Assembly: GCA_963825425.1 (NCBI GenBank)
Contig: CAWGTF010000015.1
Coordinates: 379,756 to 443,755, forward strand
From: PALSA-607 sp963825425
GTDB lineage: Bacteria; Actinomycetota; Actinomycetes; Acidothermales; Acidothermaceae
Length of the DNA stretch: 64,000 nucleotides
Reading direction: 5' to 3'
The notes under the pieces are model-generated. The model ran no database searches. It was not told where the DNA came from and saw only the letters and a list, made by a program, of their open reading frames with translations. The position numbers and the translations under genes are program-made. This document shows, in pieces, positions 16,635 to 25,375 of the stretch (position 1 is its first letter; each line of letters opens with the position of its first letter).

Positions 16635-17235
16635 GCCCTATCGCCGTCGGCCGGGGAGGAGCGCTCGCTCGTCCCCGGCCAAGCTCGGCCTCGTTAAGGT
16701 TGATCCTGATTACAGGGCGGAATACCCGGGCGGCGACGCCAGCAGCACGGAGGCGTTCGCCACACTTGTTCGAGCTGGCACGGCGAGTCTGATGGAGTTA
16801 GACCGTCGGATTGTTGCGTCGTTCGACGTGCCACATCCCGCGGCAACCATGCTCGCTGTTGTCGACGGTGCGGGCGAACCCCTGACGCCATCGCAAATCA
16901 GTGAGCGCGTTCTCGTCGCGTCGGCCAGCACCACAGCCACCCTTGACTTGCTCGAGCGGCGTGGCTGGCTTCGTCGGATGCCCAACCCCGATGACCGCCG
17001 CAGCACACTCGTCGAGATCACGCCTGCCGGCCAGGCGATCGCGGATCGGCTGCTGCCGGGCATTCGGGTAGTCGAACGCACTGCCATGGACGTGCTGACG
17101 AAAAGCGAGCGCGTGCAACTGCTTGCGCTGCTCGGCAAAGTTCTGGGGCGACTGGCCGAACTTGCCGACGAAGAGCCCTTGCCGTTGGACGGCGATCGGA
17201 ACCGACCAGCGCGACTCATCCCGCCGTCCGGCTGA
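16594..17235 (+). CDS. MarR-family transcriptional regulator
   Basis: This is a winged-helix MarR protein. The HTH lies in PLTPSQISERVLVASASTTATLDLL, and the wing is MPNPDDRRSTLVEITPAGQAI. The start is uncertain: several TTG codons (16594, 16612, 16627) overlap the end of the preceding gene and none has a convincing ribosome site, so translational coupling from one of them is likely. The C-terminus has an extra hydrophilic tail after the last helix. Together with the gene at 16362 and the paired operator at 16264 it forms an autoregulated unit, inferred from layout. Confidence 0.85.
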   Translation: MPARLRLRSSRLPEPYRRRPGRSARSSPAKLGLVKVDPDYRAEYPGGDASSTEAFATLVRAGTASLMELDRRIVASFDVPHPAATMLAVVDGAGEPLTPSQISERVLVASASTTATLDLLERRGWLRRMPNPDDRRSTLVEITPAGQAIADRLLPGIRVVERTAMDVLTKSERVQLLALLGKVLGRLAELADEEPLPLDGDRNRPARLIPPSG

Positions 17236-17452
17236 AGCCTCGCCGGCTGGAGCCATATGGGACGATTTGCCTTACTCCGGTAGGACGTTCGTCCCTAGAG
17301 CCGCGGCGTCGGCGAGCCGATTATGTGTTTGCTCGGTTATCCCTGTAGCGAGGTCAGGCGACGCGAGCAAAGGGTGATCGGGCCGCGCCAGGATCACGTG
17401 CGGGGTGCGCGAGCAGGGCTGGCGCGGGCGTCTCGCAATGGAAGTGATTGTC

Positions 17453-17881
17453 ATGCCTCGGACGAACAATCTTGCGACGCGGCCTTGGCCGCTGTCACGG
17501 TTCGCCGAGTGGCCCGACTTCGGGCTCTTCGGTGAGGTCATGCGTACTGCGGCCGATGAGACGATCCGAGTGGAAGAGCTCGTCGAGGACGACAAGCTCG
17601 TCGTCCGGGCCGAGCTACCGGGTATCGATCCGGAAAAGGATGTTGAGGTTTCGATTTCAGGCGGCGTGCTGCGCATCGCGGCGACCCGCAACGAGAAGTT
17701 CGAACACAAGAGCCACGGTGAAGTCCGCTCGGAATTCCGCTATGGCTCGTTCACGCGCAGCATCGCGTTGCCGGCGGGAACATCGGAAACTGACGTTGTG
17801 GCCAAGTATGCCGACGGCATTCTCGAAGTCCGCCTGCCGATGACCACCACGAAGACCCACAAGATCGAGGTGCAGCACTGA
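17453..17881 (+). CDS. Hsp20/alpha-crystallin small heat-shock protein
   Basis: This is a 142-residue ATP-independent holdase chaperone. The alpha-crystallin domain spans most of it: IRVEELVEDDKLVVRAELPG, DVEVSISGGVLRIAA, FRYGSFTRSIALP and the ending GILEVRLPM. The ATG at 17453 has GGAAGTG six bases upstream. It is monocistronic and ends at a strong hairpin. No HspR (HAIR-type) inverted repeat was seen upstream, so its control is not evident. Confidence 0.93.
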   Translation: MPRTNNLATRPWPLSRFAEWPDFGLFGEVMRTAADETIRVEELVEDDKLVVRAELPGIDPEKDVEVSISGGVLRIAATRNEKFEHKSHGEVRSEFRYGSFTRSIALPAGTSETDVVAKYADGILEVRLPMTTTKTHKIEVQH

Positions 17882-17932
17882 ACATGCGTGGGGGACGCGA
17901 ACGACCGTGGTTCGCGTAGGAAAAGGGGGGCT

Positions 17933-17970
17933 CTCGGGTGGCGCCGGCGTAATCGACGGCGCCACCCGAG
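17933..17970 (+). terminator. hairpin terminator after hsp20
   Basis: CTCGGGTGGCGCCG (17933-17946) pairs perfectly over 14 bp with CGGCGCCACCCGAG (17957-17970) around a 10-base loop. It has no following T-run, as is common in actinobacteria. It lies 52 bp after the hsp20 stop. Confidence 0.8.
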
Positions 17971-18030
17971 CGTCTCGGTCAGACCAGCCACAGAGTCGCT
18001 GTGAAAGCAACCGTCGATGAGGATGTTGAG

Positions 18031-18402
18031 ATGATCGATCACCTGTCAATTCAATGTGGTGATGTCGCCACCAGCGCTCGCTTCTACGACGCGGTGCTTC
18101 CGACGATCGGTGCCGGCCGTGTCATGGATTTCGGGGACGTGATTGGGTTCGGTCCACCCGCAAAACCGGTGTTCTGGATCGGCCCGCGGTCGACCGGTGA
18201 CGGGTTCCGCGAAGCTCACATCGCGTTCGTCGCTCCCGATCGGGCGGCCGTCGTCGCATTCTTTGCAGCGGCAATGGAAATCGGCGCGGAGGTGCTGCAC
18301 GAGCCCCGCCTCTGGCCGGAATATCACCCGACTTACTACGGTGCATTCGTCCGCGACCCAGACGGCAACAACGTCGAAGCCGTCTGTCACAACGCGGAGT
18401 AG
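18031..18402 (+). CDS. VOC family protein
   Basis: This 123-residue glyoxalase/bleomycin-resistance-fold protein starts MIDHLSIQCGDVATSARFYD, with the first metal-ligand histidine. The second half has the HIAFVAPDRAAVVAFF segment and the typical RDPDGNNVEAVCH ending. It resembles the widely distributed lactoylglutathione-lyase-like family of unknown substrate. The ATG has a GAGG upstream. It converges with the methyltransferase-like gene. Confidence 0.9.
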   Translation: MIDHLSIQCGDVATSARFYDAVLPTIGAGRVMDFGDVIGFGPPAKPVFWIGPRSTGDGFREAHIAFVAPDRAAVVAFFAAAMEIGAEVLHEPRLWPEYHPTYYGAFVRDPDGNNVEAVCHNAE

Positions 18403-18431
18403 AACGTCACCCAAACAACCGCGACGACCTC

Positions 18432-18917
18432 CTACCAGATCCAGGGGACGAAGCGTCGACGTACCCGCAGCTGGTAGTCCTGGTAGCCGGGATACTGCTC
18501 GACCAACCATGCTTCCTCGCGGCGGCGTTTGGCGTCGAAGAAGATTGCGGTGAGGCCCAACGGCAGCATGGCCAGCGGTGAGGTAATCAGCGCCCAGCCG
18601 AGAATCAGCAATAGCACGCCGCCGTAGATCGGGTGACGAACCATTGTGTAGACGCCGTCCTGCCTGAGTGCGCCGTCCGCAATCGGCCGCGGGAAGGGTG
18701 TCAGTTGGCGGCCGAGGCCGAGGCCGCCGCCGATGAGTAGTGCGGCTCCGGCGAGCGCGAATAGCGCACCTAATGCGGCAAGCCAGTAGCGGGCCGCCGT
18801 GGGCCAGGCCACTCCGAACACACCAACCGCGACCGCTGCGCCGAGGAACGCCACCTGAAGACTCACCCAGCCGCCGCCGCGACGACCGAGAGCGGGCAGT
18901 CGGCTCCCTGGTGTCAT
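18432..18917 (-). CDS. isoprenylcysteine carboxylmethyltransferase-family membrane protein
   Basis: This ~161-residue integral membrane protein has four hydrophobic segments and the ICMT/PEMT signature YTMVRHPIYGGVLLLILG followed by KRRREEAWLVEQYPGYQDY. These motifs bind S-adenosylmethionine in the family. The bacterial substrate is not known; lipid or small-molecule methylation is possible. Its ATG overlaps the TGA of the upstream gene (ATGA), so the two are co-translated. Confidence 0.88.
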   Translation of the reverse strand: MTPGSRLPALGRRGGGWVSLQVAFLGAAVAVGVFGVAWPTAARYWLAALGALFALAGAALLIGGGLGLGRQLTPFPRPIADGALRQDGVYTMVRHPIYGGVLLLILGWALITSPLAMLPLGLTAIFFDAKRRREEAWLVEQYPGYQDYQLRVRRRFVPWIW

Positions 18918-19411
18918 GCGCGTACCTCCTCGCGCTCGCGACGAAGCGTCATTTCCCAATTCACCTTCCAGCTGACACCGCCGTCATCGGAGAAGGACTG
19001 CTGCCAGACCGGCGTTGAGGGATCGGCCTGCCAGTCGAAACGGAGTATGACTTCTCGTCCAGCCACCACGTCAGTGCCGTGGAACACACCGTGGCCGTCG
19101 GTGAACCGCCCCGTCATAGGCGCGTCCAAGCGACCTGGCGCCCTGGTCGAACTCCACCAGATGCTCCACTCCTCGGTTTTGGGGTCGAAGAGGCGCAACG
19201 TGAAGCCCTCGGAGGGCTCACCATCTGGCGGATCCGGCACGTAGATCCGGTCTCCATGTCCGAAGGCTCGCAGTATGGGAAACGCCTCGCTGGTGGCGTC
19301 GAACTCAACCCACTGGTCGCAGGCTGGGTCGGTGACATCGCGCAGCTTTCTGTTGTGCACACTCCAGTGACCGTAGATGAAATCAAAATCGTGGGCGCCG
19401 GTTTCGTTCAT
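18914..19411 (-). CDS. hypothetical protein, DUF1579-like lipocalin-type fold
   Basis: This 165-residue soluble protein contains repeated short beta-strand patterns (FIYGHWSVHNRKLRD, LRLFDPKTEEWSIWWSSTRA, VILRFDWQADPSTPVWQQSF, WKVNWEMTLRRE) like proteins that measure or bind small molecules in a DUF1579-type barrel. No catalytic motif is evident. It is co-transcribed with the membrane methyltransferase-like gene, which may act on the same unknown compound. Confidence 0.85.
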   Translation of the reverse strand: MNETGAHDFDFIYGHWSVHNRKLRDVTDPACDQWVEFDATSEAFPILRAFGHGDRIYVPDPPDGEPSEGFTLRLFDPKTEEWSIWWSSTRAPGRLDAPMTGRFTDGHGVFHGTDVVAGREVILRFDWQADPSTPVWQQSFSDDGGVSWKVNWEMTLRREREEVRA

Positions 19412-19442
19412 CCCTCAAGGATTCCACCGAACGCTGACAAGG

Positions 19443-19475
19443 TGCCCTCGGCAGTGTTGTGCCCTCGGCAGTGTT
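19443..19475. repeat. tandem duplication, 17-bp period
   Basis: TGCCCTCGGCAGTGTT occurs twice with a period of 17 bp, immediately outside the left end of the IS481 element. It could be a scar of slippage or an earlier insertion; it has no coding role. Confidence 0.6.
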
Positions 19476-19499
19476 CTGCATCAGGACATAGGAAACGGG

Positions 19500-20763
19500 T
19501 CTCTCGCGACATAGGAAACTCGGTGCGCTGATGCTGCTCGATGAGCAAAGCGCGTTTGGTGATCACTGCGGTTGTGTTGGAGGGCCGGCCTCAAGCTGAG
19601 GTCGCCCGCACGTATGGGGTGTCCAAGGGCTGGGTGAGCAAGCTCGTGGCCCGTTATCGGGCCGTCGGCGAGGAAGCCTTCGAGCCGCGGTCGCGGCGGC
19701 CGAAGAGCTCGCCGCACGCGACCCCGCCGGCCACCGTGGAGTTGATCGTCGCGCTACGCCGGCGACTGGCCGACGCGGGTCTTGACGCCGGCCCGGACAC
19801 GATCGGCTGGCACCTGGCTCACGAGCACCAGGTGGTGGTGTCGGCGGCCACGATCAGCCGCCAGCTGACCAACGCCGGCCTGGTCGTGCCGCAGCCAACC
19901 AAGCGGCCACGCTCGTCCTACGTGCGGTTCCAAGCGGATCTGCCCAACCAGTGCTGGCAATCGGATTTCACCCACTACCGGCTGACCACCGGCGCCGACA
20001 GCGAAATCTTGTCCTGGCTCGACGACTGCTCCCGCAAAGCGCTGCACGCCAGCGCGCATGTTGCGGTGAGCGGCCCGATCGTGCTCGCCACCTTCCGCCA
20101 AACCATTGCCAGCTATGGGATCCCGGCGTCGACGTTGACCGATAACGGCATGGTGTTCACCACCCGGCTGGCCGGCGGCAAAGGTGGGCGCAACAGCTTG
20201 GAGAACGAGCTGCGGCGGCTACATGTGCAGCAGAAGAACTCCCGACCCAACCACCCGACCACCTGCGGCAAGGTCGAACGGTTCCAGCAGACGATGAAGA
20301 AATGGCTACGCGCCCAACCCGCCCAGCCGGCCACCATCGGCGAGCTGCAGGCGCTGCTCGACGTGTTCGTCGACATCTACAACACCGCACGCCCGCACCG
20401 GTCATTGCCACACCGGGCGACCCCGGCGGCGATCTACGGAGCGCTACCCAAAGCGCTACCGGCTAACAGCCGAGACGCCGACACCCACCTGCGGATCCGG
20501 CACGACCGCATCGATGACTCCGGCGTGCTGACCGTGCGTCACGCCGGGAAACTGCACCACATCGGCGTCGGCCGAACCCACGCCCGAACCCACGTCATCG
20601 CGCTGATCGCCGACCTCGACATCCGCATCGTCAACGCCGTCACAGGCGAACTACTACGCCACCTCACACTCAACCCCGCCATCGACTACCAGCCCCAAAA
20701 CACCGAAAACCCCTGACCCGCGGGTTCAACCGCAGGTTCAGAGGTTTCCGATGTCTTGAGAGA
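19500..20763 (+). mobile_element. IS481-family insertion sequence
   Basis: The imperfect inverted repeats TCTCTCGCGACATAGGAAAC (19500-19519) and GTTTCCGATGTCTTGAGAGA (20744-20763) agree at 17 of 20 positions. They flank one transposase gene, giving an element of ~1.26 kb. A further copy of GACATAGGAAAC lies just outside at 19484. No clear target duplication is visible, so the exact edges are uncertain. The element sits between the DUF1579-like gene's upstream region and a damaged tRNA-Arg. Confidence 0.75.
19541..20716 (+). CDS. IS481-family transposase
   Basis: This is a 391-residue DDE transposase. An N-terminal helix-turn-helix (RPQAEVARTYGVSKGWVSKL) is followed by the rve-type integrase core. 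The catalytic acids are visible in CWQSDFTHY, TLTDNGMVF and GKVERFQQTMKKWL. The C-terminal region with NTARPHRSLPHRATPAAIY is typical. The frame is intact, so the element may still be mobile. Confidence 0.95.
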   Translation: MSKARLVITAVVLEGRPQAEVARTYGVSKGWVSKLVARYRAVGEEAFEPRSRRPKSSPHATPPATVELIVALRRRLADAGLDAGPDTIGWHLAHEHQVVVSAATISRQLTNAGLVVPQPTKRPRSSYVRFQADLPNQCWQSDFTHYRLTTGADSEILSWLDDCSRKALHASAHVAVSGPIVLATFRQTIASYGIPASTLTDNGMVFTTRLAGGKGGRNSLENELRRLHVQQKNSRPNHPTTCGKVERFQQTMKKWLRAQPAQPATIGELQALLDVFVDIYNTARPHRSLPHRATPAAIYGALPKALPANSRDADTHLRIRHDRIDDSGVLTVRHAGKLHHIGVGRTHARTHVIALIADLDIRIVNAVTGELLRHLTLNPAIDYQPQNTENP

Positions 20764-20771
20764 TGACACGA

Positions 20772-20842
20772 CGCGCTCGGCAGGATTCGAACCTGCGGCA
20801 CACGGTCTAGGAAACCGATGCCCTATCCCCAGCTACGAGGGC
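20772..20842 (-). tRNA. tRNA-Arg(CCT)-like gene, probably degenerate
   Basis: On the minus strand the acceptor GCCCTCG, anticodon loop TTCCTAG (CCT), T-arm GCAGG-TTCGAAT-CCTGC and 3' strand CGAGCGC line up as a 71-nt tRNA. Three lesions are visible: a C-C mismatch at acceptor position 3:70, a T-T mismatch closing the anticodon stem, and a D-arm two bases short lacking the near-universal A14. It may be a decayed gene beside the IS, or a good gene with base errors. No CCA is encoded. Confidence 0.55.
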
Positions 20843-20922
20843 CGGGTAGCGCAGGAGTAGTGGGCCGCCGTGCAGCCGGCAGGTCCGCGAGTGCCGCGAC
20901 CAATGGTGCGCAGCGCGGTCGG

Positions 20923-23064
20923 CTACGGCGCGTCCGTGTATTGAATCGACACCTGGTTGGAATAGCCGTGCGGCACGGTAGTTCCGTCCGACAGCCACGT
21001 TTCGTAGAAGACGGGCTGCGGCTGCGCGTGTTCGCCGACGACCACGAAATGCGCGACGCCGGCACTGTCGGTCAGCGCCGACACCGGACTCGTGCCTTCG
21101 CCGGCGCCGTTGATGCTCGACTCGCCGGCAAGGAGTCCGCCGGACGCGTAGACAACCTGCCCCATCACCACAACGACGCCTGCACGATGCACCGGGTTGC
21201 CGTACTGATCTTGCAGTTGGACGGCGAGTTGCACCGCCTGATGCACGGGTACCGCGTTGTTCACCGCATCCGGAACGATCGACGTCGAGAACCGAGACAC
21301 CAGGTAAGTAGCACTCGTCGACATCGCCGCCGGGCCGGTAGTGAACGCCGCGACGAACATCGGCGAAGCGAGCGCTGGCATCGATGCCGTGTTCGGTGCG
21401 CGCAAGATGAACGTGCTCGTGCCATGAGCCGCTACCACCGGAATCACTGCGTGCCCCGACGTGTCGACGGCGTTCCAGAAGGTCGTCGCATGCGCCTGCG
21501 TTTGCACGGTGAAGTGTGGTTGCAGCGATCGCCCAGTGTGGTTCGTTACCTGAACCGTTGCTTGGTCGATCGTGCCGAGCTGTCCCGTCGACTGCGTGTC
21601 GACGATCCGAATCGACAAGGGCGCCGGCGTCGTGACCGCAAGAAGCGCGAGCGAGGCCGTCACGACGCCACCCGCGACGAGCCCAAGACCGATCCAGCGC
21701 TGAAAGCTATGCCGGACCCGCCACCCGACCGGCGGTGCGCCAACGGTAACTCCCGCAATGATGGCGGCGGGAACGAGCATGAACAGGTACGACCCGAACG
21801 AGCGCGTCGGCAGAAAGAACGTCACGCCAACTAGCGGCACCCATGCACGCTTCAATGCAGCGTATCGGTACCGAAAAGCCAGCAATGCCAGGGCGAAACA
21901 GGCGACGCCCGCCAACGTGTAGAAAGCGAGTCGCCCGCCGCCGAGGTGGTTGAAGATGGTGAGGTCGACGAGTCCTTGCCCATCGGGAATCGTCGGCTGC
22001 AGCAGTGGCAGGAACGTCCCTCGCGCCCACGCGGCAGGGTCGGCGACGATGAATGGCGCGTTCAGAAACAGAAATGTGCCGAGTGCGGTAGCTGCATAAC
22101 GGGCGACAACCCGCACGCCGTCCGTGCCATTTTCGCGGTGCTCGATCCACAACCCGATCAAGAGAAACGGCGCAAGGAACCACGGCGTCTGTTTGACGCT
22201 GCACGCAATGCCGAGCGCAATCGGTCCGATCCACCGTGCAGCGGAGTCTTCGAGATGGACGCCGTAGCGGTCCCACCGGTAGACGGCGATGAGCACGAAG
22301 GGAACAAACAATGCGTCGGTCAGACCGCCGAGCATGAACGAGAGGTACACGGCGGCACTGAGGATGAGTCCCGAGACCCACGATGCACGCGCGGGCAGCA
22401 TCCGCCACGTCATGATTCCCGACAGCGCCCAGAACGCCACGTCGATGACGTTCGCCGCTTGCGTATGTAGGCCGAGCATGAGTGCCGGCAGGTAGAAGAG
22501 GAAGGACGCCGACGGGTACGAGAGGTTGTCGACCTCAGTGCCATTCAGGCGGTAGGTGTGAAAGATCTGCGGAACGTGGAACTGCGTCAGCGCCGGCGCC
22601 ATGGAGTGCGTGTAGGGATTCAGTCCGTGCATCGCCAGGCTTGCCGCGTACTGATCGAACGCCGCGCCGTCTGTGCCGTAACCGGGCTGCGTCATCCAGA
22701 CCGCGGCCGCGTAGAAGCCGATACCGACAACGAGGGCGAGCAGCACAAGCGCTTGGCCGCGCACCCCGAGTCCGTCGCGGCCGACCCACGCCCGCCAGCC
22801 ACCCCACAAGCTGATGAGGATCAGCGCAACGCTTACCAGGTTTGCGCCCGGCACCAGCGTCGAACCACCCCACGCCTGCAAGCCGGTCAGTCCGGTGAGC
22901 AGGCTGACGAGCGACCAACCGATGCGCGCGGTCAGGAGCGCGGGGTCTGCGTCGTCCGGCCGTGAATGGTGTCGTGGTCGCCGCGCTGCCTCTTCAGCCA
23001 GCGCAACTCGACGCGCTTCCTCGAAGATGAGTCGGCGCGAGGGAAGGACGTCGATCGTGCTCAC
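20923..23064 (-). CDS. large polytopic membrane protein, GT-C glycosyltransferase-like, with extracellular C-terminal domain
   Basis: This 713-residue protein has about 11-12 hydrophobic segments across residues ~45-480, then a ~230-residue beta-rich, secreted-type C-terminal domain (from TTPAPLSIRIVDTQSTG to SIQYTDAP). An acidic periplasmic loop after an early span (TQPGYGTDGAAFDQYAASLA, then HGLNPYTHSM) fits lipid-linked-sugar GT-C transferases, but no definite family motif is seen. The C-terminal part resembles Ig-like invasin/Big domains (VQLQDQYGNPVHRAGVVVV). Function in cell-envelope glycosylation is inferred. It overlaps the upstream secreted-protein gene by four bases. Confidence 0.85.
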   Translation of the reverse strand: MSTIDVLPSRRLIFEEARRVALAEEAARRPRHHSRPDDADPALLTARIGWSLVSLLTGLTGLQAWGGSTLVPGANLVSVALILISLWGGWRAWVGRDGLGVRGQALVLLALVVGIGFYAAAVWMTQPGYGTDGAAFDQYAASLAMHGLNPYTHSMAPALTQFHVPQIFHTYRLNGTEVDNLSYPSASFLFYLPALMLGLHTQAANVIDVAFWALSGIMTWRMLPARASWVSGLILSAAVYLSFMLGGLTDALFVPFVLIAVYRWDRYGVHLEDSAARWIGPIALGIACSVKQTPWFLAPFLLIGLWIEHRENGTDGVRVVARYAATALGTFLFLNAPFIVADPAAWARGTFLPLLQPTIPDGQGLVDLTIFNHLGGGRLAFYTLAGVACFALALLAFRYRYAALKRAWVPLVGVTFFLPTRSFGSYLFMLVPAAIIAGVTVGAPPVGWRVRHSFQRWIGLGLVAGGVVTASLALLAVTTPAPLSIRIVDTQSTGQLGTIDQATVQVTNHTGRSLQPHFTVQTQAHATTFWNAVDTSGHAVIPVVAAHGTSTFILRAPNTASMPALASPMFVAAFTTGPAAMSTSATYLVSRFSTSIVPDAVNNAVPVHQAVQLAVQLQDQYGNPVHRAGVVVVMGQVVYASGGLLAGESSINGAGEGTSPVSALTDSAGVAHFVVVGEHAQPQPVFYETWLSDGTTVPHGYSNQVSIQYTDAP

Positions 23065-23936
23065 GATCGTGCGTGCTTCGGGGTGAACGTTGGCGATGGT
23101 GCACGCCGCCGATTGCTCAGCGTGCTTGACGAAGAATGCTTAGGAACAAAGGGATCTGGGCGTCGGACGCGCATCATCAGCATCAGCAGACCGGCCGCGA
23201 CGACGAGCACCATCAAGACGGCGAACAGGGTCTTGTCGACGATCGAGCCGCCAGGGCTCTTCGTGAATTGCTCACCTTCGACGATGGTCGGCGGGCTGCT
23301 ACCGGACGGCGACGGGCTCGCGTTCGCTGCTGCTGCCGCGCTCGTCGGAGAGGGCGCGAGCACGGCGAAGTCGGGGTCCGCCGCGAGACTTACTGTGACG
23401 CTGCCGGCCGTGAAGACCGCTGCCTGAAGCGTCGCCGCTGTCGAGAGGCTGGTGAACTCGACGAGCAAGTCGCCGGCGCCGATCCCCGAACCGGTGATGG
23501 TCAGGGTCAGCGGATGGATGAACAGTCCGGTGAGCGGCTTGCCGTTCGCGTCGTCGATGCTGATGCCCACACCGCCGATTGCCGAGTAGCCCCCGAAGCC
23601 GAGCTGGGGGAGCACGGCATTGATGCCGCTCAAGTCGGGTGCGGTGATGACGGCCTGCACCGGCTGGCCAAATGCGCCGTCAGGGACGGTCAGTTGAGCT
23701 TGCCCACCGGGCACCGCCGCTGTCACAGTGCCGCCGGCCGTGCCGAAGGCGTGCGTCGTCACGATGTTGCTGAAGCCGCCGGGAGCACCGGCAGGGCCCG
23801 CAATTCCTGGGCCATAGCCGCCGCCCGCCGCGTGCGCCGGAGAATCGCCGAGCAAGCCGATGGTCGCGACCACCGCGAAAATGAGCACGATGGCGAGGCG
23901 CGCGATGCGTCCGAAGACGCCGAGCAAACTCGACAC
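23061..23936 (-). CDS. secreted/anchored protein of unknown function with C-terminal membrane segment
   Basis: The GTG at 23936 is chosen because GGGGGAA lies just upstream; this gives a ~291-residue protein with a clear signal peptide (LAIVLIFAVVATIGLLG, then AHA cleavage). The mature part has a glycine-rich start and two beta-rich regions (GGTVTAAVPGGQAQLTVPDG and PLTLTITGSGIGAGDLLVEF) like a ZU5- or DUF-type surface domain. A Ser/Pro/Thr linker follows and then a C-terminal membrane anchor (KTLFAVLMVLVVAAGLLMLM) with a basic tail. It is the first gene of an operon with the polytopic protein downstream. Confidence 0.85.
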   Translation of the reverse strand: MSSLLGVFGRIARLAIVLIFAVVATIGLLGDSPAHAAGGGYGPGIAGPAGAPGGFSNIVTTHAFGTAGGTVTAAVPGGQAQLTVPDGAFGQPVQAVITAPDLSGINAVLPQLGFGGYSAIGGVGISIDDANGKPLTGLFIHPLTLTITGSGIGAGDLLVEFTSLSTAATLQAAVFTAGSVTVSLAADPDFAVLAPSPTSAAAAANASPSPSGSSPPTIVEGEQFTKSPGGSIVDKTLFAVLMVLVVAAGLLMLMMRVRRPDPFVPKHSSSSTLSNRRRAPSPTFTPKHARS

Positions 23937-24274
23937 GCTTTCCCCCAGTCCCCCACTGCGCACCGAGGCACGCGGCCCCGACCCGAAAGCGCAAGGTCCC
24001 CCAGGGCCAAGGCTCAAACTCCATGGTTGCTTCGCAGCCTCGATCACGCTGCCGAAGTCGAACTAGCGACCCGAATGGCGTAACCGTTGATCAGGATTTC
24101 GTCCGCCTTCCCCCGATTCCGCACGTATGCAGGTCCCGCGCCGACGTCGGTTGTGACGTCGCTGCACCCCCCGTAGTGTTTGCGACGTTTGCACCAGCAC
24201 GCACGCGCCTCCAACCCCAGGGTGACGAGTTTCTGAGGTGACTACCTGATGAGCGCATCCGCCGCGCGAGGAAC

Positions 24275-25240
24275 GTGAGCCCGCTTCCACTCGTCCGGCC
24301 GATGCTCGCCGTCGCCGGACCCATTCCGCAGCAGGACGACGGCCGGTTCGCCGTCGAGATGAAATGGGACGGCGTGCGCGCCGTGTCGTATTGGGACGCC
24401 GGACAGTTGCGGCTGCTGTCGCGCAACGACAACGACGTCACGGCGGGCTATCCCGAACTGGCGGCGCTCGGTGCCCTTCTCGGCTCGCACAGCGCGATCT
24501 TGGACGGCGAGATCGTGGCGTACGACCGCGGCCGGCCGTCCTTTGAAGCGCTGCAGGCTCGAATGCATGTGCGCGGTTCGAAGGTCAAGCAGTTGGCTGC
24601 CGAGGTGCCGGTGACTCTGCTGTTGTTCGACATCATGCGGCTCGACACCACCGCAACAACCGGGCTGACTTACGCCGAGCGACGTCAACTGCTCGAGGGA
24701 CTCGAGCTGAACGGCGACCACGTGCTCACGCCGCCGGCCTTTCACGACGAGCCGAAGACGGTGCTTGCCGCGAGCCTCGCGCAAGGTCTCGAGGGTGTGG
24801 TCGCGAAAGCCGTCGACAGCACGTACCAGCCTGGTCGGCGATCGCCGTCGTGGATCAAGGTCAAGCATGAGCACACCCAGGAAGTCATCATCGGCGGCTG
24901 GAAGCCGGGCGAAGGTGGGCGTGCCGGCCGCATCGGTTCGCTCCTGCTCGGGATCAACAACGACGCGGGCGAGCTGATCTACGTCGGCCACGTCGGTACC
25001 GGGTTCAGCGATCGCGCGTTGGCTGATCTTGGATCGAAGTTGAAGCCGTTGCACCGCAAGACCAGCCCGTTCACCGACGAGGTGCCGAGACTGCATGCAC
25101 GCGACGCCGTCTGGGTCTCGCCCGCGCTCGTCGGTGAGGTGAGTTACAGCGAGTTCACCCGCGAACTTCGCCTGCGTCATCCGTCGTGGCGTGGTCTGCG
25201 ACCGGACAAGTCCCCAGCCGACGTCCACCGCGAACCCTAG
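24275..25240 (+). CDS. ATP-dependent DNA ligase (LigC/LigD ligase-domain type)
   Basis: This 321-residue protein has only the nucleotidyltransferase and OB-fold domains. The adenylation motif is EMKWDGVRA (Lys ~31), followed by LDGEIVAYD, the LLLFDIMRLD segment, EGVVAKAVDSTYQPGRRSPSW and IKVKHEHTQEVIIGG in the right order. The small size matches actinobacterial LigC or stand-alone LigD-like ligases involved in end joining and base-excision repair. No Ku gene is adjacent. The start is a GTG with GAGG shortly upstream. Confidence 0.93.
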   Translation: MSPLPLVRPMLAVAGPIPQQDDGRFAVEMKWDGVRAVSYWDAGQLRLLSRNDNDVTAGYPELAALGALLGSHSAILDGEIVAYDRGRPSFEALQARMHVRGSKVKQLAAEVPVTLLLFDIMRLDTTATTGLTYAERRQLLEGLELNGDHVLTPPAFHDEPKTVLAASLAQGLEGVVAKAVDSTYQPGRRSPSWIKVKHEHTQEVIIGGWKPGEGGRAGRIGSLLLGINNDAGELIYVGHVGTGFSDRALADLGSKLKPLHRKTSPFTDEVPRLHARDAVWVSPALVGEVSYSEFTRELRLRHPSWRGLRPDKSPADVHREP

Positions 25241-25280
25241 CGCGCGACCGCCGCCCCTCGCCGTCCCGCCCTCTTTGCCA

Positions 25281-25340
25281 CCGAGTGAAGGAATTCGGCT
25301 GTGTTCTGCGCGCGAAAGTGCGCCGAATTCCTTCACTCGG
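25281..25340. repeat. palindromic repeat family A, copy 1
   Basis: CCGAGTGAAGGAATTCGGC (25281-25299) is a perfect inverted repeat of GCCGAATTCCTTCACTCGG (25322-25340). The loop contains GCGCGAAAGTGC. A second copy with nearly identical arms and the same loop core is at 31998-32057. Both copies lie upstream of a plus-strand gene. Confidence 0.9.
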
Positions 25341-25375
25341 CGAGGAGCGGATGGGCGGCACCTAGACTTGCGCGC

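Noticed and set aside
19500..20842. Integrative element with tRNA attachment site
   Set aside because: No integrase and no repeat of the tRNA 3' end were found; only an IS481 transposase lies beside the tRNA-like gene.
23937..24060. Cyclic-di-GMP or cyclic-di-AMP riboswitch before the gene at 23061
   Set aside because: The leader has scattered G-rich and AAGC-type segments but not the conserved core of either aptamer.
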